DNA of 64,000 nt from Paenalkalicoccus suaedae (GCF_006965545.2 NZ_CP041372.2:558001-622000), one strand, 5' to 3'; counted from the stretch's first letter, positions 8,377-18,130 are shown. Numbers and translations: made by a program. Notes: generated by a model not told the origin, from the letters alone.

Positions 8377-9114
8377 GTGAATACAAAAATTTATGCACAC
8401 CGAGGTTTTTCTGCAAAATATCCTGAGAATACAATGATTGCGTTCCGCAAAGCGCAAGAGGCGCACGTCGATGGAATTGAGCTTGATATTCAGCTAACGC
8501 AGGACGAGAAGCTGATCGTGATGCACGATGAGACGTTAGATCGTACGACAAACGGGAATGGACTTATTCGTCACACTAACTCAAGCCTCATTAGGCAACT
8601 CTCTGCCGGGGCCTGGTTTGACCAGGACTTTGTTAGCGAGCAGGTGCCGTTTTTAGAGGAAGTGCTCGACTGGATAAAGGACACGGATATTGAGTTAAAT
8701 ATAGAGATCAAAGGCGATCCAAGAGATAGGGAGAAGGCTGTCAGTCAGCTTTTGGCTCTTTTAAACAGCTTCGATTTGAAGGATCAAGTTGTTGTCTCCT
8801 CCTTCGACCATATGGCGTTAAAGCTTTTACGTGAGGCGGATTTAAACGTCGAGATCGCAGCACTAACACTCGGCATGCTCGCTGACACCTCTCAGTATTT
8901 AGCCACGCATCAGTTTGAGGGAATTCACTGTCATTATTCAGGTGTGACGGAGGAGGATGTACAATTCTTACACGAACGCAAACAGGCAATTCGCCTTTAT
9001 ACCGTCAACGATCAGGACATCCTACTGTCACTCTGCGATATAGGAGCAGATGCCGTCATGACAGATGACCCATTGCTTGCACTATTTGCTCGCAATCATT
9101 CACAGAAAAAATAA
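8377..9114 (+). CDS. ugpQ: Glycerophosphodiester phosphodiesterase
   Basis: 245 aa GDPD family. The catalytic motifs are HRGF near residue 7, EN, then ELDIQLTQD and HD. It hydrolyses glycerophosphodiesters to glycerol-3-phosphate. No signal peptide is present, so it is cytosolic, which suits diesters imported by the Ugp transporter encoded next. The GTG at 8377 is preferred because GGTGGTGAG lies just ahead; a GTG at 8365 is also in frame. Confidence 0.85.
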   Translation: MNTKIYAHRGFSAKYPENTMIAFRKAQEAHVDGIELDIQLTQDEKLIVMHDETLDRTTNGNGLIRHTNSSLIRQLSAGAWFDQDFVSEQVPFLEEVLDWIKDTDIELNIEIKGDPRDREKAVSQLLALLNSFDLKDQVVVSSFDHMALKLLREADLNVEIAALTLGMLADTSQYLATHQFEGIHCHYSGVTEEDVQFLHERKQAIRLYTVNDQDILLSLCDIGADAVMTDDPLLALFARNHSQKK

Positions 9115-9123
9115 AGGAAAAGG

Positions 9124-9155
9124 CCCTCCACAGAAATTGCAGTGGAGGGTTTTTT
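9124..9155 (+). terminator. Terminator after ugpQ
   Basis: CCCTCCAC (9124-9131) pairs with GTGGAGGG (9142-9149), followed by TTTTTT. Confidence 0.88.
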
Positions 9156-9205
9156 GGTGTGTGGTAAATATCTTTTTGATGGGAGAATGTATGACCAGGT
9201 GGGAA

Positions 9206-9238
9206 GTTATCACAAAAGCTGGAGCAGTTATCACAAAA
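9206..9238. repeat. Two-unit phased keyword repeat, word GTTATCACAAAA
   Basis: GTTATCACAAAA at 9206 and 9227, exactly 21 bp apart, just after the ugpQ terminator. The word is one base from GTTATGACAAAA, the word of the array after ugpB (13784). The rest of the 9240-9434 gap is AT-rich promoter DNA with TTAACC/TTTACA/TTCAAC words. Confidence 0.6.
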
Positions 9239-9434
9239 CCAGCTTCAGCACGCCTACATAGTAATTTAAAATTCAATCGTTCAAAAGTACATCTACTATT
9301 TGTAAAAAATATAACAATCCATTCATAAACTTAACCTTCAATGCAAGAATTTTACACTATTTCAACCATCCAACTAAATTCCTTTAACATTTCACGTGTA
9401 GGATGAGAAATGGAATGAGAGGGAGGGATTCAAC

Positions 9435-10553
9435 ATGAGTATTACCTTAAAGCATATGTCAAAAAGCTTTGACCATGAAACGTTTGCGGTAAGAGAGACA
9501 TCTGTTTCTATCCAAGAAGGAGAATTTTTTGTGCTCGTAGGTCCGTCAGGCTGTGGCAAAAGCACAATGCTTCGAATGATTGCAGGACTTGAATCTATTA
9601 CTGCTGGAGAGATATACATAAACGGCACGTTGGCAAATGACATGCCGCCAAATAAACGGCAAATATCAATGGTGTTCCAAAACTACGCGTTATACCCGCA
9701 TTTAACGGTGGAGGAAAACATTCTTTTCGGCCTAAAAGTAAGAAAGATCCCAAAGAAAGAACAGAAGAAGCGTTGTCTGGAAGCGTGTGACATGCTTGGC
9801 ATGACGGAGTACCTGAAGCGAAAGCCGAGAGAACTGTCTGGGGGACAACGTCAACGCGTTGCACTAGCGAGAGCGGTCGTGAGTCAAATGCCGATCTGCT
9901 TAATGGATGAGCCACTATCAAACTTAGATGCAAAACTTAGAGGGCAGATGCGCACAGAAATTAGACAGCTCCAACAAAAGCTAGGAATCACGATGATTTA
10001 CGTGACGCACGATCAGGTTGAGGCAATGACAATGGCGGATCGCATGATGGTACTCAAAAAAGGCGAGGTACAACAAATCGGGAAGCCGTTAGATATTTAT
10101 AACAACCCTGCCAATGCGTTCGTTGCAACCTTTATTGGGGCACCGCCGATGAATGTTTCCAATGTGACCACAAAGGATGGCTTTACCCTTCCGCTCACAA
10201 AGGACATAACGTTAACAAGCACAGTTAACCTTGGCGAGCACAAGGAAATTCTCGTCGGACTCAGACCGGAGCACATCCAGTTAGAACAAACGGCTACTAG
10301 TATCGCGATTCCAGCAGTTACAAAAAACGTAGAAATTCTCGGAAACGAGACGGTGATGACGTGTCTCGTTGGGGATCACGAATGGAAAGCAAAAGTGCCA
10401 GGGCAGTGGAACTATAGCGAACAAGAGAACATTACCATCTATGTAGATCCTGCGAACATCACTCTATTTGATGCATTAGCATCGGAAGAGCGAATCGAAT
10501 GTGATTTATTTGCGAAGGAGATGGCTGTAGTCCATGGAGGTAGTGGACGATGA
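9435..10553 (+). CDS. ugpC: Glycerol-3-phosphate ABC importer ATP-binding protein UgpC
   Basis: 372 aa CUT1-type ATPase: Walker A GPSGCGKST (about 36-44), Q-loop VFQNYALYPH, signature LSGGQRQR, Walker B LMDEPLSNLD, and a C-terminal TOBE/OB region from about 240 (VGLRPEHIQ). Members of this family (UgpC/MalK/MsmX) can be shared by several sugar importers. The neighbouring UgpB-like binding protein and ugpQ favour glycerol-3-phosphate. It overlaps ugpA by 4 bp. Confidence 0.85.
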   Translation: MSITLKHMSKSFDHETFAVRETSVSIQEGEFFVLVGPSGCGKSTMLRMIAGLESITAGEIYINGTLANDMPPNKRQISMVFQNYALYPHLTVEENILFGLKVRKIPKKEQKKRCLEACDMLGMTEYLKRKPRELSGGQRQRVALARAVVSQMPICLMDEPLSNLDAKLRGQMRTEIRQLQQKLGITMIYVTHDQVEAMTMADRMMVLKKGEVQQIGKPLDIYNNPANAFVATFIGAPPMNVSNVTTKDGFTLPLTKDITLTSTVNLGEHKEILVGLRPEHIQLEQTATSIAIPAVTKNVEILGNETVMTCLVGDHEWKAKVPGQWNYSEQENITIYVDPANITLFDALASEERIECDLFAKEMAVVHGGSGR

Positions 10554-11509
10554 AGGAAACAGGGACAATGCATCGTTCAAAAACAGTAGCAGAGACGATT
10601 AAACAGTACCGCGTACCCTCTACGCGCACCTTTTGGCAAAAGACAGCTAACTATCGCACCGCGGCACTTTACTTACTGCCATCACTACTACTGTTTTCCG
10701 TATTTATGTTTTATCCGATGATTTACTCCTTATACTTAAGCTTTTTCTTTACAGATGCACAAGGTAGCGCAACAACATTTGTTGGATTTGAGAACTATCT
10801 TTATTTGTTTCAACAGGCTTCGTTTCGCAATAGTTTACTTGTGACATTGCTTTTTGTCGCTTACACCGTTCCAGCAAGCGTCATACTAGCTCTTTTCTTA
10901 GCGCTTATTGCTAACGAAAAGCTGCGTGGTATAGGGTTTTTCCGAACAATTTTTGCTTCTACGTTAGGGATGAGTGTAGCGGCATCTGCAGTCATATGGC
11001 TATTCATGTTTCATCCCACGACAGGAATCTTAAACGCCGCATTAGGCTTAATCGGGATCCCAGCCGTATCGTGGCTAACGAACTCAACGATGGCACTTAT
11101 CTCCGTGTCGATCACAACAATTTGGATGAACACAGGATTCTCATTCTTAATCCTATTAGGCGGACTACAAAATATCGACGAACACTTATACGAAAGTGCG
11201 CGAATTGATGGCGCAGGCTATTTTTATCAGCTACGACGCATTACCGTACCAATGCTGTCGCCGACGTTATTTTTTATCATCACCATCACATTTATTAACT
11301 CATTCCAGTCGTTCGGACAAGTAGACATCCTGACAGGTGGTGGACCTGCTGAGGCTACAAATCTCATCATCTACTCGATCTACCGAGAAGCGTTTATCTA
11401 CTATCAGTTCGGACCAGCGAGTGCGCAGGCTATTCTACTCTTTTTGGCCGTCTTAGTCATCACCCTGCTCCAATTTAAATTCGGCGAAAAGAAGGTGCAC
11501 TACCAATGA
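10550..11509 (+). CDS. ugpA: Glycerol-3-phosphate ABC importer permease UgpA
   Basis: 319 aa with six membrane segments. The EAA loop (YESARIDGAGYFYQLRRITVP, about residue 215) contacts the ATPase. The N-terminus carries an extra ~40-residue hydrophilic stretch before the first segment. The start and stop overlap ugpC and ugpE by 4 bp each, indicating translational coupling. Confidence 0.87.
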   Translation: MKETGTMHRSKTVAETIKQYRVPSTRTFWQKTANYRTAALYLLPSLLLFSVFMFYPMIYSLYLSFFFTDAQGSATTFVGFENYLYLFQQASFRNSLLVTLLFVAYTVPASVILALFLALIANEKLRGIGFFRTIFASTLGMSVAASAVIWLFMFHPTTGILNAALGLIGIPAVSWLTNSTMALISVSITTIWMNTGFSFLILLGGLQNIDEHLYESARIDGAGYFYQLRRITVPMLSPTLFFIITITFINSFQSFGQVDILTGGGPAEATNLIIYSIYREAFIYYQFGPASAQAILLFLAVLVITLLQFKFGEKKVHYQ

Positions 11510-12312
11510 TGCGCAAATCGATCATGTACACCTTACTGACACTTGCTGCAATCGTCATGTTCTTTCCGATTTTCTATGCGATTTCCGTTAGCTTTATGTC
11601 GACGAGTGACATCGCCGAACGGCGCGTCCTTCCTTCGGCTGTGACGCTTGAGAATTACCGTAATGTCATGACGAGCGTTCCGATCCTTCATTATTTGAGA
11701 AACAGCTTTGTCGTTGCCTCCATTACGACGCTCGGCATGCTAGTCGTGAGTGCGCTTGCCGCTTTCATCTTTGCGTTCGTTCCTTTTAGAGGACGTCAGG
11801 CAGTATTTTTACTGTTCATTTCCACGTTATTAATTCCATGGGAAGCAACGATGATTCCGAACTTTTTTACAATCCAATCATTAGGCTGGATGAATAATTA
11901 CTTAGCTATGACAGTTCCGTTTTTCGCATTAGCCTTTGGTACCTTTTTATTACGCCAACACTTTAAGACGGTGCCACTTGAGCTGTATGAAGCGGCGCAG
12001 GTGGAAGGGCTGTCGAAGTTTCAATTTTTCTATAAAGTGGTCGTTCCCTATGCTAAAACGAGCTTTGTAACACTCGGGATTTATGGCTTTTTAACAACGT
12101 GGAATATGTATTTATGGCCACTGTTAGTGACAACAAATGATAGCGTCAGAACCGTTCAAATTGGGCTTCGACGTCTTCAGGCAGATGAGGTTGCAACAAA
12201 CTGGGGGCTCGTGATGGCCGGAGCCGTGCTCGTTATTTTACCAACCCTTCTCTTACTTGCAGTTGGTCAAAAGCAACTGCAAAAAGGACTTACGAAGGGT
12301 GCTATAAAGTAA
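11506..12312 (+). CDS. ugpE: Glycerol-3-phosphate ABC importer permease UgpE
   Basis: 268 aa with six membrane segments and the EAA motif YEAAQVEGLSKFQFFYKVVVP at about 160-180. It is the second permease of the importer, coupled to ugpA by an ATGATG overlap. The stop abuts the region holding the ugpB start. Confidence 0.87.
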   Translation: MMRKSIMYTLLTLAAIVMFFPIFYAISVSFMSTSDIAERRVLPSAVTLENYRNVMTSVPILHYLRNSFVVASITTLGMLVVSALAAFIFAFVPFRGRQAVFLLFISTLLIPWEATMIPNFFTIQSLGWMNNYLAMTVPFFALAFGTFLLRQHFKTVPLELYEAAQVEGLSKFQFFYKVVVPYAKTSFVTLGIYGFLTTWNMYLWPLLVTTNDSVRTVQIGLRRLQADEVATNWGLVMAGAVLVILPTLLLLAVGQKQLQKGLTKGAIK

Positions 12313-12354
12313 GTGGTAAAAATCAAACACACACATAAAAAGGATGGGATAACT

Positions 12355-13719
12355 GTGAAAAAGATTGCGATGTTAGGTGTACCAATGCTACTTTTAGCTG
12401 CATGTGGCAACAATGATCAAAACGAAGATACAAGTGCAAATGCTTCTGAACCAGCAAATTCGAACGAGCAAGCTGCATCAAACAGTGGATCCGATGACCG
12501 TGTAGAAATCGAGTTTTGGCACGGAATGGGAGGCGGACTTGGTGAGACATTAGAAGAGCTAGTTGCCTCTTATAACGACTCTCAGGATAGTTACGTGATT
12601 ACTCCGGAATATCAAGGGTCTTACGAGGAACTATTAACGCAATTCCGTACAGTAGGCGGGACAGAAACTGCTCCTGCACTCGTCCAAATGTTTGAAGTTG
12701 GGACTAAATATATGATCGACAGTGGCTTTATTACACCTGTTCAAGAATGGATCGATAAAGACGGCTATGACGTGACTCAGCTAGAAGAGAACATCCTAAG
12801 CTACTACACGGTAAACGATCAGCTTTACTCGATGCCATTTAACTCGTCTACTCCTGCTCTTTTCTTCAATGAAGAAAAATTTGTAGAAGCTGGACTTGAT
12901 CCAGAGAACCCTCCCCGCACATTTTCTGAAATAAAAGAAGCGGCTGAGCTCCTTACAACGGATGATACGTATGGATTCTCCATGCTTGGTCACGGCTGGT
13001 TTTTTGAACAAATGATTGCGACACAAGGTGTGGACTACGTTGATCAGGAGAATGGACGAGCGGCAGATGCAACAGAGGCAACGTTTGGCGGCGAAGAAGG
13101 TCTACGTGTGTACGAATGGTTAGACGAGATGAATCAGGCTGGAACGTTTAACTACTTTGGACGTGACTGGGATGACTTGCGCGCGGCGTTCCAAAACGGT
13201 GATGTAGCGATGTACATGGACTCGTCTGCAGGTACGAAGGATTCCGTTAACAATGCGTCATTCGATGTAGGCGTATCCTTTATCCCGCACGCTGATGAGA
13301 TCGATCCAAACGGCGTTGTCATCGGTGGAGCTTCTGTATGGATGGGAAGCGGAATTAGCGAAGAAGAACAAGCTGCCGCGTTCGACTTTATGAAGTGGTT
13401 TAACTTACCGGAAGTACAAGCAGAATGGCATGTAAATACGGGGTACTTTGCGACTCACCCAGCAGCTTATGACGAAGATATCGTAGCGACTGAACACGAA
13501 GAAACTCCTCAGCTACGTGTACCAATTGATCAGCTACAAGCAACTGTACCAGGTACAGCAACTCAAGGCGCACTTATTACCGTGTTCCCTGAGTCACGTG
13601 AGCAAGTCGTTACATCGCTTGAAGCGTTGTATCAAGGCACATCTCCTGAGGATGCACTCTCACAAGCAATCGAGGGTACAAACCGTGCGATTGAAGTATC
13701 TAATCGTGCTAATCAGTAA
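12355..13719 (+). CDS. ugpB: Glycerol-3-phosphate-binding lipoprotein UgpB
   Basis: 454 aa. A lipoprotein signal (MKKIAMLGVPMLLLAAC, lipobox LAAC) is followed by an Asn/Glu/Ser linker. The mature protein opens with IEFWHGMGGGLGE. It contains the stretches PFNSSTPALFFN and AGLDPENPP, which resemble E. coli UgpB closely. The GTG at 12355 follows AAGGATG; an earlier GTG at 12313 would add 14 charged residues and break the signal peptide. It is the last gene of the operon. Confidence 0.9.
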   Translation: MKKIAMLGVPMLLLAACGNNDQNEDTSANASEPANSNEQAASNSGSDDRVEIEFWHGMGGGLGETLEELVASYNDSQDSYVITPEYQGSYEELLTQFRTVGGTETAPALVQMFEVGTKYMIDSGFITPVQEWIDKDGYDVTQLEENILSYYTVNDQLYSMPFNSSTPALFFNEEKFVEAGLDPENPPRTFSEIKEAAELLTTDDTYGFSMLGHGWFFEQMIATQGVDYVDQENGRAADATEATFGGEEGLRVYEWLDEMNQAGTFNYFGRDWDDLRAAFQNGDVAMYMDSSAGTKDSVNNASFDVGVSFIPHADEIDPNGVVIGGASVWMGSGISEEEQAAAFDFMKWFNLPEVQAEWHVNTGYFATHPAAYDEDIVATEHEETPQLRVPIDQLQATVPGTATQGALITVFPESREQVVTSLEALYQGTSPEDALSQAIEGTNRAIEVSNRANQ

Positions 13720-13735
13720 CTAATTACGTTGATAA

Positions 13736-13762
13736 GCCACGACCTTTGAGGTCGTGGCTTTG
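13736..13762 (+). terminator. Hairpin terminator after ugpB
   Basis: GCCACGACC (13736-13744) pairs perfectly with GGTCGTGGC (13750-13758). Only a short TTTGTG tail follows, so termination may be partial. Confidence 0.7.
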
Positions 13763-13783
13763 TGCGTTAATGATAGGCGTGAG

Positions 13784-13860
13784 GTTATGACAAAATGGGC
13801 GGAGGTTATGACAAAGTGCCCAGAGGTTATGACAAAACTGGAGTAGGTTATGACAAAATG
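13784..13860. repeat. 21-bp phased keyword array, word GTTATGACAAA
   Basis: Words start at 13784, 13805, 13826 and 13847, an exact 21-bp step. The 10-bp spacers are unrelated apart from a purine-rich end (GGAG, AGAG, GTAG). It lies directly after the ugpB terminator. Confidence 0.8.
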
Positions 13861-14049
13861 ACAGCGAATCAATACAGGCTGATAGATAACAACGATAGAA
13901 AGTACTTGGTAGCACGTGCCCTTATTCAACTAAATACTTTTAGACAGAGTTTTACCTTAGATTAAATCTGATAAGCTTCTCATGATGCTTGTGAGATGAA
14001 TACTTCTGAACTTAGTAGTAGAGTAAATAACCTAATTTATTCCCTTTTT

Positions 14050-14181
14050 TGCACAACTTCCATTTGTTTTTGCACAACCTAGCGGCATTTTTGCACCACC
14101 CAGGCTAAATTTAGCACACCGAGCTGTCGCTTCAGCACGACGCCGCCGCAATTCAGCACAACCTCTCGGAACCGCACAAAA
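14050..14181. repeat. 21-bp phased keyword array, word TTTTGCACAAC
   Basis: Core words TGCACAAC/TGCACCAC/AGCACACC/AGCACGAC/AGCACAAC start at 14050, 14071, 14092, 14113, 14134 and 14155, an exact 21-bp step. A degenerate last unit lies near 14173. The word decays along the array towards the gntR start. The same word recurs at 52916. Between this array and that at 13784 (13861-14045) I see only AT-rich DNA. Confidence 0.82.
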
Positions 14182-14264
14182 TCCCCACCTCCCACCCTGG
14201 TAAACTACTCTTGTTGTCTATACCACATAAATCGCTTATACTCTAACAAAAGGGAGGTGCTAGG

Positions 14265-14984
14265 ATGATTGATAAACAATCCCCAATTCCGATGTATTAC
14301 CAACTAGAGCAACTTATTCGTGAGGAAATAAGCACAGGTAAACGAGAGCTTGGTACGGCGATTCCGTCGGAACGGGAGCTTTCCGATAAATATGGAGTTT
14401 CACGCATGACAGTTAGACAGGCTGTTAACAATCTCGTAGCGGAAGGTCTGCTAACAAGAAAAAAAGGACGTGGCACCTTCGTAGAAGCACCGAAAGTGGA
14501 AATGCCTCTTATGAAGCTGACCAGCTTTTCTGAAGATATGAGACAGAGAGGAATGGAGCCTGGGGCGGAGGTTGTCTCCTTTGAGTCGATTCACATCGGT
14601 CCAAAGGAAGCGGAGGCACTTCACGTAGAGGAAGGGACGGAAGGATATCAGCTGGCACGGGTGCGCACCGCGGACGGAGAACCGATGGCGTATGAGGTGG
14701 TTACGGTGGTGAAAGAGATGTTCCCGCAGCTTGAATATGCAGATCACGGAGGATCCTTTTATGCGCATGCCGAAGAGCAGGGAATTCAAATTACAGGTGC
14801 CTATCAAACGCTAGAGCCAGTGCTTGTGCCTAAAAAAGTGGCGCAACTGTTGACCATTAAAAAAGGCGATCCTACGTTGCTCTTAACGAGAGTTAGTTAC
14901 GTTGGTCAAAACAAACCGTTTGAACATGTGAAATCGTATTATCGTGGTGATCGCTATACGTTTACAACAGAAATGCAGAGGTAA
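14265..14984 (+). CDS. GntR-family regulator with UTRA effector domain
   Basis: 239 aa. The N-terminal winged helix has the GntR signature (IPSERELSDKYGVSRMTVRQAVNNL, about residues 28-52). A UTRA/chorismate-lyase-like effector domain fills about 90-235. It is of the YvoA/PhnF/FrlR type, which senses phosphorylated sugars or amines. AGGGAGGTG precedes the ATG. Its position after ugpB is suggestive, but no operator links it to ugp, so the target is unknown. Confidence 0.88.
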   Translation: MIDKQSPIPMYYQLEQLIREEISTGKRELGTAIPSERELSDKYGVSRMTVRQAVNNLVAEGLLTRKKGRGTFVEAPKVEMPLMKLTSFSEDMRQRGMEPGAEVVSFESIHIGPKEAEALHVEEGTEGYQLARVRTADGEPMAYEVVTVVKEMFPQLEYADHGGSFYAHAEEQGIQITGAYQTLEPVLVPKKVAQLLTIKKGDPTLLLTRVSYVGQNKPFEHVKSYYRGDRYTFTTEMQR

Positions 14985-15072
14985 GGAAACGCAACGCAAA
15001 TTTAAGGGATTAAGCATACTTCACCCCCAATTAGGGAATACGACCTAAAGAGTTTAGAAGGGGGGAACCGGC

Positions 15073-16011
15073 ATGGACATACGAGTGAACGTCTTATTAG
15101 GAATCATTACGGGACTTATTTGGTCCTTCGTTGCACCAGTATCAATCGTAGAAATCTCGTTAGGGCTCGCCTTCTTAGTCCTCGTTCCATTACTACTCAA
15201 CTTAGTTATTCCAGGGGAACCTGTGACAGCAGTGGAGCGATACATAGATATTCTTTGTAAGAATTCATTTCCTTTTGCTATCTTTGCACTCATTGCCATT
15301 ACAGTTGATAGTGCAGCAATGTCAATTGGGTTTGGACTAGTATGGTTTGCTTACACGTTTGCGATCGGACTAGGAGGAGGCTACAGGCTTTTAAAACGTG
15401 GGCTTTTTCCTGCGGAAGAAACAATCATGGATGTTGGTATCATGTTTTTATCCGTCGGTGGGGTTTGGCTTGTCCTCTCGGAAGGTGGCATTCATCAACT
15501 CCTGCCATATGATGAGCTGACCATGTCATTAACAGCCGTTCACTATCATTATTCAGCTGTTGTTATTCCAATTTTAACTGGCGCCTTCGGACGTCTTTTA
15601 GTTAGAGAAAAAAGGGTAACAGGCTCGCCATATCGCTATTTAGCAATAGGTACAGCGATTGGATCGCCACTAATTGCGTTAGGTGTTATTCAGGGACCGC
15701 CGTTAGAGTTTGTTTATGTCTCTATTTACGCGGTGTTCTTAACGTGGCTTTCTGTCTGGTGGCTCATTATCTTACCTCGAATTGGGACGCTTCAAAAAGT
15801 AATGATCACAATTGCCAGTCTGTCCCTTCTCGTTTCCACGGCAACAACGTTTTTATATGCCCTTGGAGTCACTATTGGAACAACCATCATAAGCTACGAA
15901 GACATGTTTCAGTGGCACGGAGCAGTCAATGCACTTGGCTTTTCGTTCTTTGGGGCTCTCGTTTGGAATTCGATAGGGCCACTTAAAAAGCGCGAGCTTC
16001 CACAAGAGTAA
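15073..16011 (+). CDS. YndJ-like multi-pass membrane protein
   Basis: 312 aa with about nine hydrophobic segments and few charges. The HYHYSAVVIPIL stretch at about residue 157 contains a conserved-looking His-Tyr-His-Tyr in a membrane helix, as I recall for YndJ-type proteins. It starts behind AAGGGGGG, 88 bp after the GntR gene, and could be co-transcribed with it. The function is unknown. Confidence 0.6.
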   Translation: MDIRVNVLLGIITGLIWSFVAPVSIVEISLGLAFLVLVPLLLNLVIPGEPVTAVERYIDILCKNSFPFAIFALIAITVDSAAMSIGFGLVWFAYTFAIGLGGGYRLLKRGLFPAEETIMDVGIMFLSVGGVWLVLSEGGIHQLLPYDELTMSLTAVHYHYSAVVIPILTGAFGRLLVREKRVTGSPYRYLAIGTAIGSPLIALGVIQGPPLEFVYVSIYAVFLTWLSVWWLIILPRIGTLQKVMITIASLSLLVSTATTFLYALGVTIGTTIISYEDMFQWHGAVNALGFSFFGALVWNSIGPLKKRELPQE

Positions 16012-16082
16012 TGAATGGACTTTTTCGTTAAATCAAGTACGATAAAGGTAACGATAATTTGTACATTCAGGGGTGTAGCATC

Positions 16083-16646
16083 ATGACAAAACGAATCATT
16101 ATCGGCATGTCAGGGTCAACTGGTCCAATCTATGGGATTCGCTTATTAGAAGAGCTTAGTAAGCTCGATGTCGAAACGCATCTCATTATGAGCGATTGGT
16201 CCGAGAAGACGATTAAAATTGAGACGGATTATAAAGTCGAGGATGTGAAAAAGCTTGCGACGCACATTCACCCTCCTCAAAATCAGGCAGCGATCATTTC
16301 AAGCGGATCGTTCCAAACGGACGCCATGATTATTGTTCCGTGCAGTATGAAGACACTCAGCGCAGTTGCGCACGGATACGCGGATAACTTGATCTCCCGC
16401 GCTGCGGACGTGATTTTAAAGGAGCGTCGCCGACTGATCATGGTCCCAAGAGAGACCCCTTTAAATGATATCCATTTAGAAAATATGTTAAAGCTCTCTC
16501 GTATGGGTGTGATCATGGCGCCACCAATGCCCGCTTTTTATAATAATCCGGAGACAATTGAAGATATGGTGGATAATACAGTCTCTCGCTTACTTGACCA
16601 TCTACAAATTGATCATCAGTTAACAAAACGGTGGCTTGAGAAATAA
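16083..16646 (+). CDS. ubiX: UbiX-family flavin prenyltransferase
   Basis: 187 aa. The flavin-binding start is IIIGMSGSTGPIYGIRLLEEL; MIIVPCSMKTLSAVAHGYADNLISRAADV is the family core and RRLIMVPRETPL follows. It makes prenylated FMN for UbiD-type decarboxylases. The ATG at 16083 sits behind AGGGGTG; an upstream TTG at 16059 lacks a site. No ubiD lies beside it here. In the window the futalosine pathway (38.2 kb) is one route that needs a UbiD-type decarboxylase. Phenolic-acid decarboxylation is the alternative use. Confidence 0.88.
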   Translation: MTKRIIIGMSGSTGPIYGIRLLEELSKLDVETHLIMSDWSEKTIKIETDYKVEDVKKLATHIHPPQNQAAIISSGSFQTDAMIIVPCSMKTLSAVAHGYADNLISRAADVILKERRRLIMVPRETPLNDIHLENMLKLSRMGVIMAPPMPAFYNNPETIEDMVDNTVSRLLDHLQIDHQLTKRWLEK

Positions 16647-16660
16647 AAGCCACCTGTTTG
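16630..16660 (+). terminator. Hairpin at the 3' end of ubiX
   Basis: GGTGGCTT (16630-16637) pairs with AAGCCACC (16648-16655) across the stop codon. The tail is only TGTTTG, so it is a weak terminator. Confidence 0.5.
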
Positions 16661-16706
16661 TTAAAAAGAAATGAATACGCTACCAAATTGACTAGGAGGA
16701 TGAAAA

Positions 16707-18113
16707 ATGACGACAGTCAAAGATACGCAGCGAACGATTAGACTTATTATGGAGCAACTACATGAGGATGCCTCGTTTTTACCCGATGAAACGGGCGAGG
16801 CAAGGAAGCGTCTTTTCCACTCTGGAATGGAGATATTAACGACTCCTGACAAAGTCATTAAAAGTTACATACGTGTCTCAAGGGACAATCAGGAAATTGA
16901 GCGGATCCCAGCTTATCGGATTCAGCATAACAATATTGCGGGCTTTTACAAGGGGGGTATTCGCTATAGCGAGATGGTCCACGAGGCTGAGGTAGAGAAC
17001 CTCGCCGTCCTTATGACGTTAAAAAATGCTTTGCACGAGTTGCCTTACGGTGGTGCGAAGGGTGGCGTTGAGGTTACCCCAAGCAAGTATTCAAAAAGAG
17101 AATTGAATCTTATCGCCAAGAAGTATGTCCAGCGATTTGCGCGCGATATTGGGCCGACGCATGATATTCCGGCGCCTGATATGGGGACGGACGAGCAGAC
17201 GATGGATTGGATGGTTGGGGAGTTTAAGACGATTCATCCTGGTCAAAATTACTTGGGTGCTTTCACGGGTAAGAGTGTGGAGAATGGCGGTGCGGCCGGT
17301 CGTCGCGAGTCGACGGGCCGAGGCGTGTATCGGAGCTATTTATGGCTTGTGCACCAATGGGCGCGTGCGGCGACTCCAGAGAGTGTAGCTGGTGGGGTGT
17401 ATCAAACCCAGCTCGAGACGTTACGTACTCTCTTACAGAAAAACGAGCAGGGCAAGGCCATTGATGTTGCAGTTCAAGGGTTTGGTAACGTAGGGGCTGT
17501 GGCAGCGGAGATGGCGGATACGTGTGATCATTTGCATCATCATGTGGTCGCTGTGAGTGACCATCAAGTTATGCTACATCATAGTAGTGGACTGGACATT
17601 AAGGCATTGGCAGCGTTCCAACTGCGTCATCGCAGACTGCCGACAACGCAGGAGGAGCTGGAGTCGATCCATGTCACGGCAGAAATTCGTGATCCGGGCG
17701 AGCTTGTTACGATGGATGTTGATGTGCTAATTTTAGCTGCAATTGAGGATCAGATTCACGAGGGCAATATGAAGGACGTAAAGGCGCGGGTCCTCGTGGA
17801 GGGTGCGAACGCACCGATAGATGCTGTTGCGGATGGTTATTTGCACGACGATGGTCGCGTGGTCATTCCTGATATATTGGCGAACGCTGGTGGGGTAATG
17901 GTCTCTTACGTTGAGTGGAAGCAGGATCGTGTGACACAGGTGTACAGTGAACAAGAAGTTATCTCTGATATGTATGCGCAGATGGAAGCAAGTTGCGAAA
18001 AGGTGTTTAGTCTCTACTTTAGTAAAGGCTTGCCGTCGATCCGAAACGCCTGCTACAATCATGCGCTTCGTCGTTTATTCTTATTATTATATCGTCATGG
18101 AAAGCTTTATTAA
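16707..18113 (+). CDS. NAD(P)-dependent glutamate-type dehydrogenase
   Basis: 468 aa Glu/Leu/Phe/Val dehydrogenase. The catalytic region is LPYGGAKGGV (about residues 113-122, with the active-site lysine). The PAPDMGTDE segment follows, and the Rossmann fold is VAVQGFGNVGAVAAE at about 256. It is longer than the usual ~425 aa because of a linker around 225-250 (ARAATPESVAGGVYQTQL) and a His-rich patch (DHLHHHVV). Glutamate dehydrogenase is the likeliest activity; specificity cannot be settled by eye. AGGAGGATG precedes the start. Confidence 0.85.
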   Translation: MTTVKDTQRTIRLIMEQLHEDASFLPDETGEARKRLFHSGMEILTTPDKVIKSYIRVSRDNQEIERIPAYRIQHNNIAGFYKGGIRYSEMVHEAEVENLAVLMTLKNALHELPYGGAKGGVEVTPSKYSKRELNLIAKKYVQRFARDIGPTHDIPAPDMGTDEQTMDWMVGEFKTIHPGQNYLGAFTGKSVENGGAAGRRESTGRGVYRSYLWLVHQWARAATPESVAGGVYQTQLETLRTLLQKNEQGKAIDVAVQGFGNVGAVAAEMADTCDHLHHHVVAVSDHQVMLHHSSGLDIKALAAFQLRHRRLPTTQEELESIHVTAEIRDPGELVTMDVDVLILAAIEDQIHEGNMKDVKARVLVEGANAPIDAVADGYLHDDGRVVIPDILANAGGVMVSYVEWKQDRVTQVYSEQEVISDMYAQMEASCEKVFSLYFSKGLPSIRNACYNHALRRLFLLLYRHGKLY

Positions 18114-18130
18114 GAGAGTATGTACAGAGT

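Noticed and set aside
9065-9328. 87-codon plus-strand frame after ugpQ
   Set aside because: It overlaps the ugpQ 3' end, its terminator and a keyword repeat; no coding character.
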